Shown: positions 23,770 through 31,886 of the stretch, in pieces
How the letters are laid out: every line of letters starts with the position of its first letter
Position numbering within the stretch: position 1 is the stretch's first letter
Notes under the pieces: model-generated
What the model was told of the DNA's origin: nothing
The model's input: the letters and a program-made list of their open reading frames with translations, nothing else
Databases searched by the model: none
Source: Marivita sp.
GTDB taxonomy: Bacteria; Pseudomonadota; Alphaproteobacteria; Rhodobacterales; Rhodobacteraceae
Direction of reading: 5' to 3'
Assembly: GCF_017643905.1 (NCBI RefSeq)
Contig: NZ_JAEPMO010000011.1
Location: 1 to 47,544 of the forward strand
DNA: 47,544 nucleotides
Program-made: the position numbers and the translations under genes

Positions 23770-25530
23770 ATGAATATCGCAGGACCAGAAAACGCATCCT
23801 CGACAGCACGAGAAGGCGGAGCGAAGTCGCTTCGCCAAATGCTTGTTGTGCGGATCGGGTTTCTGTTGTCGCTTGCTTTGTTGCCGATCGGGCTTGTGGC
23901 GATGGGGCAAAGCTGGCGGGCGCTTCACATCACCAACGAAAATCTCGAAGCGTCGATCCACGCCCGCACCAGCGCCTTGGTCGAATCCGAACGGCGCGCC
24001 TTGCAGACAAAACTCGGAACGGCCTCGGCTTTGGCGGACACGCTTGGGGCCGCTGATCTTGGCACCGATGTCTGCACGGCCATTATGCAGCGGGTGCAGG
24101 AGACCAGCCCACGGCTTGCCTTCGCGGGCTTTCTGGAAGCGGGCACGGTGTCGCGCTGCAACAGCGCGGGGCGCACATTCGATTTTCTACCCGATGCGCG
24201 GTCAGACGCGCTTTTTGAGCAACCGCAGCCCTATATCACCTACAGCGCACAAGGCGCCGTATCGCAGCTGCCAGTTGTGATCGTGGCCTATCCGAGTTTT
24301 TCGCAGGACGGGTCGCTCAAGGGGTTCGTGACTATTTCGTTCGAGACGGAACCGCTGGTTCAGGCCGACAGCGCCATTGCGGCGGACGGCGACGTGGCTT
24401 TGATGACCTTTAACCAATTCGGCGACACCCTGTCGAGCTTTGCGCCGGACGGTCCGATCGAAGACTATCTGCCCGAAGGACTGGCCTTTGAAGGCTTCAT
24501 CAATCAGGACGATTCCTTTTTCACGGCTACGACACGGTCTGGAGAAAAGCGGCTGATTTCCGTCGTGCCGATCCTGCCGGGCGAGGTGTATGCCCTTGGC
24601 AGTTGGGGACAGGATGCCCTGCAGCGCACCACCTCGACATGGTTCACGATTTCAACTCTGCTTTTCCCGTTCCTGATGTGGCTGGTCGGGATCATCGTTG
24701 CGGTGGTTTCCCTCAATCGGTTGGTGCTGCGGCACATCAGCGATCTGGGGCGACGCATGCGCCGCTTTGCAACCTATCGCGATGTTGAGTCGTCGGAAAA
24801 GATCGACGACGCGCCCAGTGAGATCCAGACGATTAATGAAACCTTCGAAGCCATGGCCGACCAGTTGCTGCGCGACGAAGCCGATCTGGAAAACGCGGTG
24901 TTCGAACGCGAGGTGCTTCTCAAAGAGGTGCATCACCGGGTGAAGAACAATCTTCAGCTGATCTCGTCGATCATCAACATGCAGGTCCGTCAGGTGGCCA
25001 GCCCAGAGGCGGTTGCGGCCCTGCGGCAATTTCAGGACCGTGTGACCAGTCTCGCGTCGGTCCACCGGGCGCTTTATCAGGAACCGTCGCTGACCCGTAT
25101 CCGGTTCGATGTGCTGCTGAGCGATCTGGTGGCGCAGGTCAATGCTGTCGGTACCGCAGATCAGACGCCGGTCGAGATCGAGCTGGATCTTGATCCGGTG
25201 ACGCTTTTGCCAGATCAGACCAGCCCTTTGGCGATGGTCACAACCGAGGCGCTGTCAAATGCGTTCAAGTATGGTGGGCCGGGTCGGGACGGGGTGTTCC
25301 GTCTCAAGGTGCATCTCAAGGAGATCATCGACGGTTCGACGACACACCTGCGATTGAGCATCGAAAACAGCGTCGATCCAGAGGCCCGCACCGAACCGGG
25401 GACCGGTCTTGGCAAGCGGCTGATCCTTGCCTTTGCAAGCCAGTTGGACGGTGACCTTGTCTATACTGACGAAGAAGATCGGCATGGGCTTACGATCACC
25501 TTCGACTATCAGCCGTTCTCACCGGAATAG
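23770..25530 (+). CDS. Membrane sensor histidine kinase (HisKA_2 type)
   Basis: 586 residues. First helix at about 26-48 (VRIGFLLSLALLPIGLVAMG), a ~230-residue periplasmic sensor region, second helix at about 300-318 (LLFPFLMWLVGIIVAVVSL), a HAMP-like linker, then the HisKA_2 dimerisation motif EVHHRVKNNLQLISS with the phospho-His near 388-389. A HATPase_c domain follows (EALSNAFKYGG N-box, GTGLGKRLI G-box). Such kinases often feed general-stress or light-responsive circuits in alphaproteobacteria, but no response regulator is in the window, so it is an orphan. The 291 bases before it hold no clear gene, and the RBS is poor. Confidence 0.88.
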   Translation: MNIAGPENASSTAREGGAKSLRQMLVVRIGFLLSLALLPIGLVAMGQSWRALHITNENLEASIHARTSALVESERRALQTKLGTASALADTLGAADLGTDVCTAIMQRVQETSPRLAFAGFLEAGTVSRCNSAGRTFDFLPDARSDALFEQPQPYITYSAQGAVSQLPVVIVAYPSFSQDGSLKGFVTISFETEPLVQADSAIAADGDVALMTFNQFGDTLSSFAPDGPIEDYLPEGLAFEGFINQDDSFFTATTRSGEKRLISVVPILPGEVYALGSWGQDALQRTTSTWFTISTLLFPFLMWLVGIIVAVVSLNRLVLRHISDLGRRMRRFATYRDVESSEKIDDAPSEIQTINETFEAMADQLLRDEADLENAVFEREVLLKEVHHRVKNNLQLISSIINMQVRQVASPEAVAALRQFQDRVTSLASVHRALYQEPSLTRIRFDVLLSDLVAQVNAVGTADQTPVEIELDLDPVTLLPDQTSPLAMVTTEALSNAFKYGGPGRDGVFRLKVHLKEIIDGSTTHLRLSIENSVDPEARTEPGTGLGKRLILAFASQLDGDLVYTDEEDRHGLTITFDYQPFSPE

Positions 25531-25540
25531 ATGAACGAAA

Positions 25541-25572
25541 AAAACGCGCCCAAAATTCAGGGGCGCGTTTTT
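25541..25572. terminator. Bidirectional terminator after the histidine kinase gene
   Basis: AAAACGCGCCC (25541-25551) pairs with GGGGCGCGTTTT (25560 on). The A-run on the left and T-run on the right make it work in both directions, for the kinase and for the small minus-strand gene. Confidence 0.85.
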
Positions 25573-25597
25573 GCCGTGGTGGTTGTGCTGCGGACGC

Positions 25598-25750
25598 TCA
25601 GGCGTTCGGCGCGTCCTTGGCCAAAGTCGATTTCGACGCGTTGGGATCGTCAAGCTTTTGCTCGGTACGATGTTTGCTCACCAATGCGAAGATGATGGCG
25701 GCCAGCATCGTCATGAGCGCAAGAAGCGGTACGATAAATTCTGCTGTCAT
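25598..25750 (-). CDS. Hidden 50-residue single-TM protein
   Basis: A short frame, MTAEFIVPLLALMTMLAAII then FALVSKHRTEQKLDD, ending SKSTLAKDAPNA. An AAAGGAGA RBS is 6 bases before the ATG and a bidirectional terminator lies just past its stop. One membrane helix (about 4-23) is followed by a charged cytoplasmic tail. The size and layout recall small accessory subunits of secondary transporters, but no transporter is adjacent. It lies 84 bases downstream of soxG on the same strand. Strong RBS, stop and terminator support a real gene. Function unknown. Confidence 0.65.
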   Translation of the reverse strand: MTAEFIVPLLALMTMLAAIIFALVSKHRTEQKLDDPNASKSTLAKDAPNA

Positions 25751-25834
25751 GGTCGTCTCCTTTCACAGGATCAACCCACAGCACCTTGTTGGGTTCCCGG
25801 ATCGTGAAGACCCGAGTTGTGTTACCCGCGTAGC

Positions 25835-26401
25835 TCAGAGTGCCGCGCGCATTGCCGTCACAAGCGCATGGTGCAGGGATTTGGCCGAAGAGCTTGGCCC
25901 CAATATGCGCAACCAATTGGCGGGATCGCGGCGCAGAACATAGACACCCATGTAGTGAATGACCGTGCGATGGGCATCGCCGGTCTGCATCTGGTCGATG
26001 TCGATATTCGCGCAAAGCCGCATCACGTCTTCGATCCCGTCGCCGCGCATGTCAAAGCAGACCCACGCGTCGGTTTGATCGGTGATCGACGCTGTGTGTC
26101 CAAAGCGGGACTTGAGCTGCGCTGCAAGGTCTTCGTGCGTCGCAATCGGCGCGCCGACCATCCATTGATCCGGCCCCATCCAGAATGAAGCTTCCGGATC
26201 GTGAAGAACGGCTTTGCACGGTTCGGGTACCGAGCCGTCCAGCAACGTACTCAGATGGGCGCGACATGCGGCTTCATGACCCCGCCGCGCCGCCACGGAC
26301 GCAAGAGAGAGGCCGGGATTTTCGGTCAGGGTGACACCTTTGACGGTGTCGACATGCGGTTCGGTGCCGCCAAGGGCGCAGACGGGGGCGAGATCATGCA
26401 C
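25835..26401 (-). CDS. soxG: Sarcosine oxidase gamma subunit
   Basis: Fourth gene of the soxBDAG operon. The gamma subunit packs against the flavoprotein subunits of heterotetrameric sarcosine oxidase. I set the start at the GTG at 26401: GGAAGGAGAG lies about 6 bases upstream and the reading overlaps the soxA stop by eight bases. The resulting 188 residues match the usual ~190. The longer frame to 26464 would lie inside soxA. The fold resembles the GcvT-like C-terminal domain (LDGSVPEPCKAVLHDPEASF, WMGPDQWMVGA, WVCFDMRGDGIEDVMRLC). Confidence 0.85.
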   Translation of the reverse strand: MHDLAPVCALGGTEPHVDTVKGVTLTENPGLSLASVAARRGHEAACRAHLSTLLDGSVPEPCKAVLHDPEASFWMGPDQWMVGAPIATHEDLAAQLKSRFGHTASITDQTDAWVCFDMRGDGIEDVMRLCANIDIDQMQTGDAHRTVIHYMGVYVLRRDPANWLRILGPSSSAKSLHHALVTAMRAAL

Positions 26402-29348
26402 GGAGGCGCTCTCCTTCCGGGTCGACGAAATGCGGGCTGACCACTTCGACATCGTGATCGACACCTGTCAGGGGGCTGACCAGTCGGATGATTTCCCCGA
26501 TGCGGGTGTCGCCCGATTTCAGGAACCCAAGTGCGATGTGACATCCAAGGTTCGGCGAATAACAGGCTGACGTGACATAGCCCTGACCATGCGCGGCATC
26601 GACCTTGGTGCCCTTGGTCATCAGATGCGCCCCGGCGGGCACCTTGTGGTTCGGGTTCACCGGCTTCAGCCCCACCAGTTTCAGCGCGTCGGGTTCATTG
26701 AGGCCGGGGCGTTCTGACAGTTTGGAGCCGATGGAATCCTTGGCCTTGGACACCATCCTGCCCATGCCAAGGTTCAGCGCCGTGGTTGTCCCGTTCAATT
26801 CGTTGCCCGTCACATGGCCTTTTTCGATGCGCATGACGTTCAGTGCCTCAAGGCCGTAGGGGACCACGTGAAACTCCTCGCCCGCCTGCATCAACCGGCG
26901 CACCAGCGCGTCGCCATAGCGGGTCGGGACCGCGATCTCGTAAGCCAGTTCGCCCGAGAACGAGATGCGGAACAGCCGGGCGCGCAGGCCGCCGCAGATG
27001 GTGATCTCCGCGCAGGCCATGAAAGGGAAGGCGTCATTCGACAGGTCCACGCCATCGTCAACGATCTTTTCCAAAAGCTTGCGGGAATTCGGACCGGCGA
27101 CCGAGAACTGCGCCCAAGCGTCGGTGGTCGAGATCAGCTGCACGTCCATGTGAGGGCAAAGACACTGGCGCACAAACTCGAGGTGGCGATAGACCTGAAC
27201 CGCCTTGGCGGTGGTGGTCGTGACGACGAAATGATCCTCGGCCAGCCGCGCGGCGGTGCCGTCATCCATGACGATCCCGTCCTCGCGCAGCATCAGGCCA
27301 TAGCGCACCTTGCCGACGGGCAGCTTGGCCATGCCATTGCAGTAGACTTTGTTGAGGAACTCCGCGGCATCCGCGCCCTGTACGTCGATCTTGCCCAGAG
27401 AGGTCACGTCGCAGATGCCGACGGATTTGCGGGTCTGGATGACCTCGCGGTCGCAGCTTTCACGCCAATGGGTCTCGCCCGGTTTCGGGTACCATTGTGC
27501 GCGCAGCCAAAGCCCTGCTTCGGTGAAGACCGCGCCTTGCTCTTCGGCCCATGTGTGACTGGGGGTCAGGCGTGTGGGTTTGGTCTCCATGCCCCATGCA
27601 CGGCCCGCAAACACGCCCATCGCCGTGGGGGTGTAGGGGGGGCGGAACATGGTTGTTCCGACTTCTGGAATTTGCTTTCCGGCCACCTCGGCCATGATCG
27701 CGAGACCCGCGATGTTCGAGGTCTTGCCCTGATCGGTCGCCATGCCCAGCGTCGTGTAACGCTTGAGGTGTTCGACCGAGACATAGTTTTCCTGATGCGC
27801 CAGCTTGATGTCCTTTGCGGTCACATCGTTCTGCTGGTCCACCCATGCGCGCTTGGCGGTCTTGGCGTGCCAGAACGGGGTGATCCTGACAGGAGTATCC
27901 TCGGCCTCGGGCAGGGCAGGGGCGCTGGCCTTTATGCCAAGATCGGCAAGGATCGCCTTGGCCCCGTCTGCGCCCGACTGAAGCGCGCCGTGGGTCGAGA
28001 AGATGCCATTCGCAGCGCCTGCAACGATCATGCCCGGCGGCAGCGTTCCACTGGGGACGAAGGCGGCAAGCGCTTCGTTCCAGACGGGCCTTCCGCCCTG
28101 GTGGCAGGTCAGATGCACGTTCGGGTTCCAGCCGCCGGAAACACCCAGCGCCCCGCACTTGATCCGGCGGATGCCGCCCTTGGGCATCTTCACCTCGATC
28201 TGCGTGAGGCCCAGCCGCCCCCAAGTCTGGTCGATCACACCGCCAGCGATCACGTCATAATCCGACGACGTTGGCGCGTCGGCGCGAGTGTCGATCACCG
28301 ACACAACCTCAACGCCTTTCGCCGCCAGATCGGACGCGGTGCGGTGCCCGTCATCGTTGTTGGTAAAGATTGCTACCTGCTGTGCAGGCGTCGTCGCCCA
28401 GCGGTTCGCATAGGCGCGGATTGCACTGGCCTGCATGATGCTAGGGCGATCGTTGTTTTCGAACACGATGGGGCGTTCCGTGGCCCCCGCGCAGAGTAGT
28501 GCTCGCTTGGAGGTGACACGCCACAGGATCTGACGCGGCTTGCCGTCTTCGGGTACGGCAAGGTGATCGCTCACCCGCTCCACCGCGCCATATATGCCGT
28601 GATCGAATGCGCCGATGACGGTGGTCCGGGGCATCACGCGGACATTCGGCATCGCCTGCAAGCGCGCGACGGTTTCTGCCGCCCAGGCTGCACCCGACAT
28701 CCCGCCGACTTCGTAGGTCTCGAGGTTCAGGCGACCGCCGATCAGGAAATCCTCGTCACACAGGATCACCCGCGCACCGCTTTCGCCTGCGGTCAGCGCG
28801 GCAGCAAGGCCAGCAGGACCACCGCCGATGATCAGCAGATCGCAATGCAGGAAGCCCTTGTCGTACCCATCGGGATCGTCCTGCGTGCTGAGCGATCCAA
28901 GGCCAGCGGCGCGGCGGATGATCGGCTCATAGACCTTTTCCCAGAACGCGGCGGGCCACATGAAGGTCTTGTAATAGAACCCGGCGGCAAAGAAATTGGA
29001 CAGAAGGTCGTTCACCTCCATCGCGTCGAATGTCAGCGACGGCCAACGGTTCTGCGAATTGGCGCGCAGACCGTCGTAAAGTTCTATGGTCGTCGCCCGC
29101 GTGTTGGGTTCCTTGCGCGCGCCTTCGCGCAGTTCGACAATTGCGTTCGGTTCCTCTGACCCGGCGGTCATCGGCCCACGCGGGCGGTGGTACTTGAACG
29201 ACCGCCCCATGAGCCGCACACCATTGGCCAGCAGCGCCGAGGCCAGAGTGTCGCCCTTGTGTCCCTTGTAATACTGGTTATCGAAGCGGAACGACCATGT
29301 CTTGGACCGGTCGATCAGCCCGCCGTTCAAACGTTTCTTCTGGCTCAT
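26394..29348 (-). CDS. soxA: Sarcosine oxidase alpha subunit
   Basis: Large NAD- and folate-binding subunit, 984 residues, near the usual ~1000. In order: a ferredoxin-like N-terminal region (GHKGDTLASALLANGV), a Rossmann dinucleotide fold at about 170 on (LLIIGGGPAGLAAALTAGES), a middle domain with APALPEAEDTP linker, and a C-terminal GcvT-type aminomethyltransferase domain (SVGICDVTSLGKIDVQGADA to GHQ-like GHVTGNELNG) that passes the methyl carbon to tetrahydrofolate. The ATG overlaps the soxD stop (ATGA). Oxidises an N-methyl amine to free amine, H2O2 and methylene-THF. The true substrate may not be sarcosine, as discussed for SoxD. Confidence 0.92.
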   Translation of the reverse strand: MSQKKRLNGGLIDRSKTWSFRFDNQYYKGHKGDTLASALLANGVRLMGRSFKYHRPRGPMTAGSEEPNAIVELREGARKEPNTRATTIELYDGLRANSQNRWPSLTFDAMEVNDLLSNFFAAGFYYKTFMWPAAFWEKVYEPIIRRAAGLGSLSTQDDPDGYDKGFLHCDLLIIGGGPAGLAAALTAGESGARVILCDEDFLIGGRLNLETYEVGGMSGAAWAAETVARLQAMPNVRVMPRTTVIGAFDHGIYGAVERVSDHLAVPEDGKPRQILWRVTSKRALLCAGATERPIVFENNDRPSIMQASAIRAYANRWATTPAQQVAIFTNNDDGHRTASDLAAKGVEVVSVIDTRADAPTSSDYDVIAGGVIDQTWGRLGLTQIEVKMPKGGIRRIKCGALGVSGGWNPNVHLTCHQGGRPVWNEALAAFVPSGTLPPGMIVAGAANGIFSTHGALQSGADGAKAILADLGIKASAPALPEAEDTPVRITPFWHAKTAKRAWVDQQNDVTAKDIKLAHQENYVSVEHLKRYTTLGMATDQGKTSNIAGLAIMAEVAGKQIPEVGTTMFRPPYTPTAMGVFAGRAWGMETKPTRLTPSHTWAEEQGAVFTEAGLWLRAQWYPKPGETHWRESCDREVIQTRKSVGICDVTSLGKIDVQGADAAEFLNKVYCNGMAKLPVGKVRYGLMLREDGIVMDDGTAARLAEDHFVVTTTTAKAVQVYRHLEFVRQCLCPHMDVQLISTTDAWAQFSVAGPNSRKLLEKIVDDGVDLSNDAFPFMACAEITICGGLRARLFRISFSGELAYEIAVPTRYGDALVRRLMQAGEEFHVVPYGLEALNVMRIEKGHVTGNELNGTTTALNLGMGRMVSKAKDSIGSKLSERPGLNEPDALKLVGLKPVNPNHKVPAGAHLMTKGTKVDAAHGQGYVTSACYSPNLGCHIALGFLKSGDTRIGEIIRLVSPLTGVDHDVEVVSPHFVDPEGERLRA

Positions 29349-29632
29349 GTCGACCGCCCCTCTGCCAGCGCCACGTCGCGCGCGAGTTCCACCGACGTGA
29401 TCTCATGCGTGACGGTGTTGCGGGTCACCACCAGCCACGACCTGTCCCCTTGTTCGTGGTACCACAGCTCGCGGTGCAGACCCGCTGGGTTGTCGCGGAT
29501 GTGGCCGTATTCGATGAACTGCTCGAGCGCATCGTCGGCTTGCCAGTCGGGACGATTGAGAAGGCACGCATCGCCCAGATAGACGAACTCGCTGGAATCG
29601 CGCGGGCCCAGAAGTGGATGGTTGATGATCAT
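29345..29632 (-). CDS. soxD: Sarcosine oxidase delta subunit, zinc site missing
   Basis: Small subunit of 95 residues. Known SoxD proteins bind zinc through two Cys near the N-terminus (CPxCG) and a His and Cys near residue 60. Here the equivalent segments read INHPLLGPRDSSEF and LWYHEQGDRSW, so the two Cys are His/Leu and the last Cys is Asp. The rest (GPRDSSEFVYLGDA, VTHEI) is recognisable. The start ATG shares its last base with the soxB stop, and soxA starts inside its stop. It belongs to a divergent SoxD subgroup, which hints at a different substrate or a structural replacement of the zinc site. Confidence 0.85.
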   Translation of the reverse strand: MIINHPLLGPRDSSEFVYLGDACLLNRPDWQADDALEQFIEYGHIRDNPAGLHRELWYHEQGDRSWLVVTRNTVTHEITSVELARDVALAEGRST

Positions 29633-30882
29633 CAGTGCAGATTGGGCTGATTGCCCATCCCTTTTTCGTCGACCATATGACCGGTGTGGAACCGGTCCAG
29701 TCGGAACGCAGTGGCGGTGTGGTGCGGTGTGTCGGTGGCCAGCAGATGGGCATAGACAAAGCCCGACGCAGGGGTCGCCTTGAACCCGCCATAGCACCAG
29801 CCGCCGTTGAAATAGAGCCCGTCGATATGGGTCTTGTCGATGATCGGCGTGCCATCCATCGACATGTCCATGATCCCGCCCCAGGACCGCAGCAGGCGCG
29901 CGCGGCCCAGCATTGGGAACATGGCGATGGCCTCTTCCATCACGTCCTCGACCATCGGCAGATTGCCGCGCTGGGCATACGTGTTGTAGCCGTCGATATT
30001 GCCGCCGAAAACCAGACCGCCTTTGTCGGACTGACTGCAGTAGAAATGCCCTGCGCCAAAGGTGATGACCCCGGGCAGCACAGGTTTCAGACCCTCGGAC
30101 ACAAACGCCTGTAAGACGTGGCTTTCGATCGGCAGGCGCATCCCGGCATAGGCCATCACCTTGGAGGACGACCCGGCCACGCAAGACCCGACCTTCTTTG
30201 CGCCGATATAACCGCGCGAGGTTTCAACGCCACGGATCTTGCCGCCTTCGATCCGGAAGCCGGTCACTTCGCAATTCTGGATGATGTCCACGCCGCGCTG
30301 ATCCGCAGCACGAGCATAGCCCCACGCCACCGCATCATGCCGTGCGGTCCCGGCACGCGCTTGCAGCAGGCCGCCCATGACCGGGAAGCGGGCGTTATTC
30401 ACATTCAGGAACGGGTACTTTTCCAACACCTGCTTCTGGTCCAGCAACTGCGCATCCGCGCCATTCAGGATCATCGCGTTGCCGCGCCGGATATAGGCGT
30501 CGCGCTGGGCATCTGAATGCATCAGGTTGATGATCCCGCGCTGGCTCATCATCGTGTTATAGTTCAGGTCCTGCTCCAGCGTTTCCCAAAGCTTGAGCGA
30601 GAATTCGTAGAACGGCTCGTTGCCATCCAGCAGGTAGTTCGACCGGACAATCGTGGTGTTGCGGCCTACGTTGCCGCCGCCGATCCAGCCCTTTTCAAGC
30701 ACCGCGATACGGGACTGCTTGTATTCCTTGGCCAAGTAATACGCCGTCGCAAGACCATGCCCGCCACCGCCGATGATGACATAGTCGTATTCGGGTTTGG
30801 GGTCGGCATCACGCCATGCCGGCCCCCAGCCACGATGGCCGGTCAGCGCCTCTTTGATCACGCGGAAACCTGAATATCGCAT
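29632..30882 (-). CDS. soxB: Sarcosine oxidase beta subunit
   Basis: Catalytic flavoprotein, 416 residues. The N-terminal dinucleotide fold is at about 33-52 (DYVIIGGGGHGLATAYYLA). The segment GTARHDAVAWG puts the expected covalent-FMN histidine at about 182. GYIGAKKVGSCVAGSSS and PASGFVYAHLLAT are typical DAO-family blocks. It is the first gene of soxBDAG, with overlapping starts and stops throughout, so the four proteins are made in fixed proportion. An unusual 12-bp inverted repeat lies 52-87 bases upstream. Confidence 0.93.
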   Translation of the reverse strand: MRYSGFRVIKEALTGHRGWGPAWRDADPKPEYDYVIIGGGGHGLATAYYLAKEYKQSRIAVLEKGWIGGGNVGRNTTIVRSNYLLDGNEPFYEFSLKLWETLEQDLNYNTMMSQRGIINLMHSDAQRDAYIRRGNAMILNGADAQLLDQKQVLEKYPFLNVNNARFPVMGGLLQARAGTARHDAVAWGYARAADQRGVDIIQNCEVTGFRIEGGKIRGVETSRGYIGAKKVGSCVAGSSSKVMAYAGMRLPIESHVLQAFVSEGLKPVLPGVITFGAGHFYCSQSDKGGLVFGGNIDGYNTYAQRGNLPMVEDVMEEAIAMFPMLGRARLLRSWGGIMDMSMDGTPIIDKTHIDGLYFNGGWCYGGFKATPASGFVYAHLLATDTPHHTATAFRLDRFHTGHMVDEKGMGNQPNLH

Positions 30883-30933
30883 ATCAATCGACTCCTTCCC
30901 GGCGATCCTCGCACGGGGTTGAACGGCGCGGCC

Positions 30934-30969
30934 TGTCTTTTTCGGTCAATTCATGGCCCGAAAAAGACA
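30934..30969. promoter_or_regulatory. 12-bp perfect inverted repeat upstream of soxB
   Basis: TGTCTTTTTCGG (30934-30945) and CCGAAAAAGACA (30958-30969) are exact complements separated by 12 bases. It could be an operator for soxBDAG or a hairpin ending the hydrolase transcript 38 bases after its stop. No U tract follows the stem, which favours an operator. Confidence 0.5.
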
Positions 30970-31006
30970 TTGCGCGGGTCAAGCTCTTGCCGAATTGGGT
31001 AGAGTG

Positions 31007-31804
31007 TCAAGCCGAGGTGCCGAGAATAGCCCGCATCAAGGGGCTACCCGCCTGCGTCATGCCGTTTATCACGTCGAAATGATGCGTGCCGGGATCAATT
31101 ACGAGGCTGCACCCCCAGGCGTCGGCCAGCCATTTCGCCTGATTGAGAAAGGCCGGTCTCTCGTCACTTCCGACCCAGACGGTGACCGGGGTTGCGGGCG
31201 GCTCCATCGCAATCGGGCTTTCCGCAACGGCCGACTCTTCGTCCAGTTTGAAGTCGTTGTTCATCGAGGTCTTGAGCAGCGGGCGCAGATCGGACAGGGG
31301 CGAGATCGGCACACATCTGGCAATGCGCGCCCTGACATCGTTGGGAAGAACGCCATCGTCCAGCATCCGCGCCACAAGGTGTCCGCCAGCGGAATGCCCG
31401 GCTAGGCGGATGGGGCCGGACACCTCGCGCGCGATCACGGAAATGGCGGTGGCCACCTGACGGGTTATGTCGGCGATGCGCACGCGCGGACACAGATCAT
31501 AGGTCGGCATCGCCACCGCCCAGCCGCTGTCCACAGCCCCTTGCGCCAGATGCGACCAGAGCGATCCGTCGGTCTGCCGCCAGAATCCGCCGTGCACAAA
31601 CACCACCAGCCCCTTTGGAACCCCGTCCGGCAGGAACAGATCGACGATCTCGCGCGTTCCGTGTCCGTACATCACCCCCAGCCGGGCGCGGCCCAGGACG
31701 GACATCCTCTGGCGATAGGCATCTGCGTCGGCGCGCCAGATGGCTGGGAAACCGTCCCCATTGGGGATATGCTTGCTGTTGGCGTAGGCGTCGTCCAATT
31801 CCAC
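31007..31804 (-). CDS. Alpha/beta hydrolase, arylformamidase-like
   Basis: 265 residues of the kynurenine-formamidase/carboxylesterase branch. Oxyanion motif HGGFW (with R) near 75, nucleophile elbow GHSAGGH near 150, then an acid in the SDERP region and a His in THHFDVIN. The start at the GTG at 31804 gives the familiar VELDDAYANSKHIP with GGAG 8 bases upstream. A longer GTG at 31828 has no RBS. Divergent from the gabD-like gene. No other tryptophan-catabolism gene is nearby, so the substrate is open. Confidence 0.82.
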   Translation of the reverse strand: MELDDAYANSKHIPNGDGFPAIWRADADAYRQRMSVLGRARLGVMYGHGTREIVDLFLPDGVPKGLVVFVHGGFWRQTDGSLWSHLAQGAVDSGWAVAMPTYDLCPRVRIADITRQVATAISVIAREVSGPIRLAGHSAGGHLVARMLDDGVLPNDVRARIARCVPISPLSDLRPLLKTSMNNDFKLDEESAVAESPIAMEPPATPVTVWVGSDERPAFLNQAKWLADAWGCSLVIDPGTHHFDVINGMTQAGSPLMRAILGTSA

Positions 31805-31825
31805 GTCACGGCTCCGAAAGATCAG

Positions 31826-31850
31826 CACTTGTCATTGCATCTAGCAAGTG
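31826..31850. promoter_or_regulatory. Inverted repeat in the hydrolase/gabD divergent region
   Basis: CACTTG (31826-31831) and CAAGTG (31845-31850) are exact complements 13 bases apart, with a further copy of GCACTT downstream near 31865. It lies in the short space between divergent starts, so it may be an operator serving either gene. Confidence 0.35.
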
Positions 31851-31886
31851 TTCCACCTTTGTCAGCACTTAATCCGGAGGGACTCC

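Noticed and set aside
28065-28077. LacI-like sequence GGCAAGCGCTTCG
   Set aside because: Inside soxA coding sequence and lacks the full palindrome; chance match.
26814-28499. 561-codon open frame antisense to soxA
   Set aside because: Shadow of soxA; no family resemblance.
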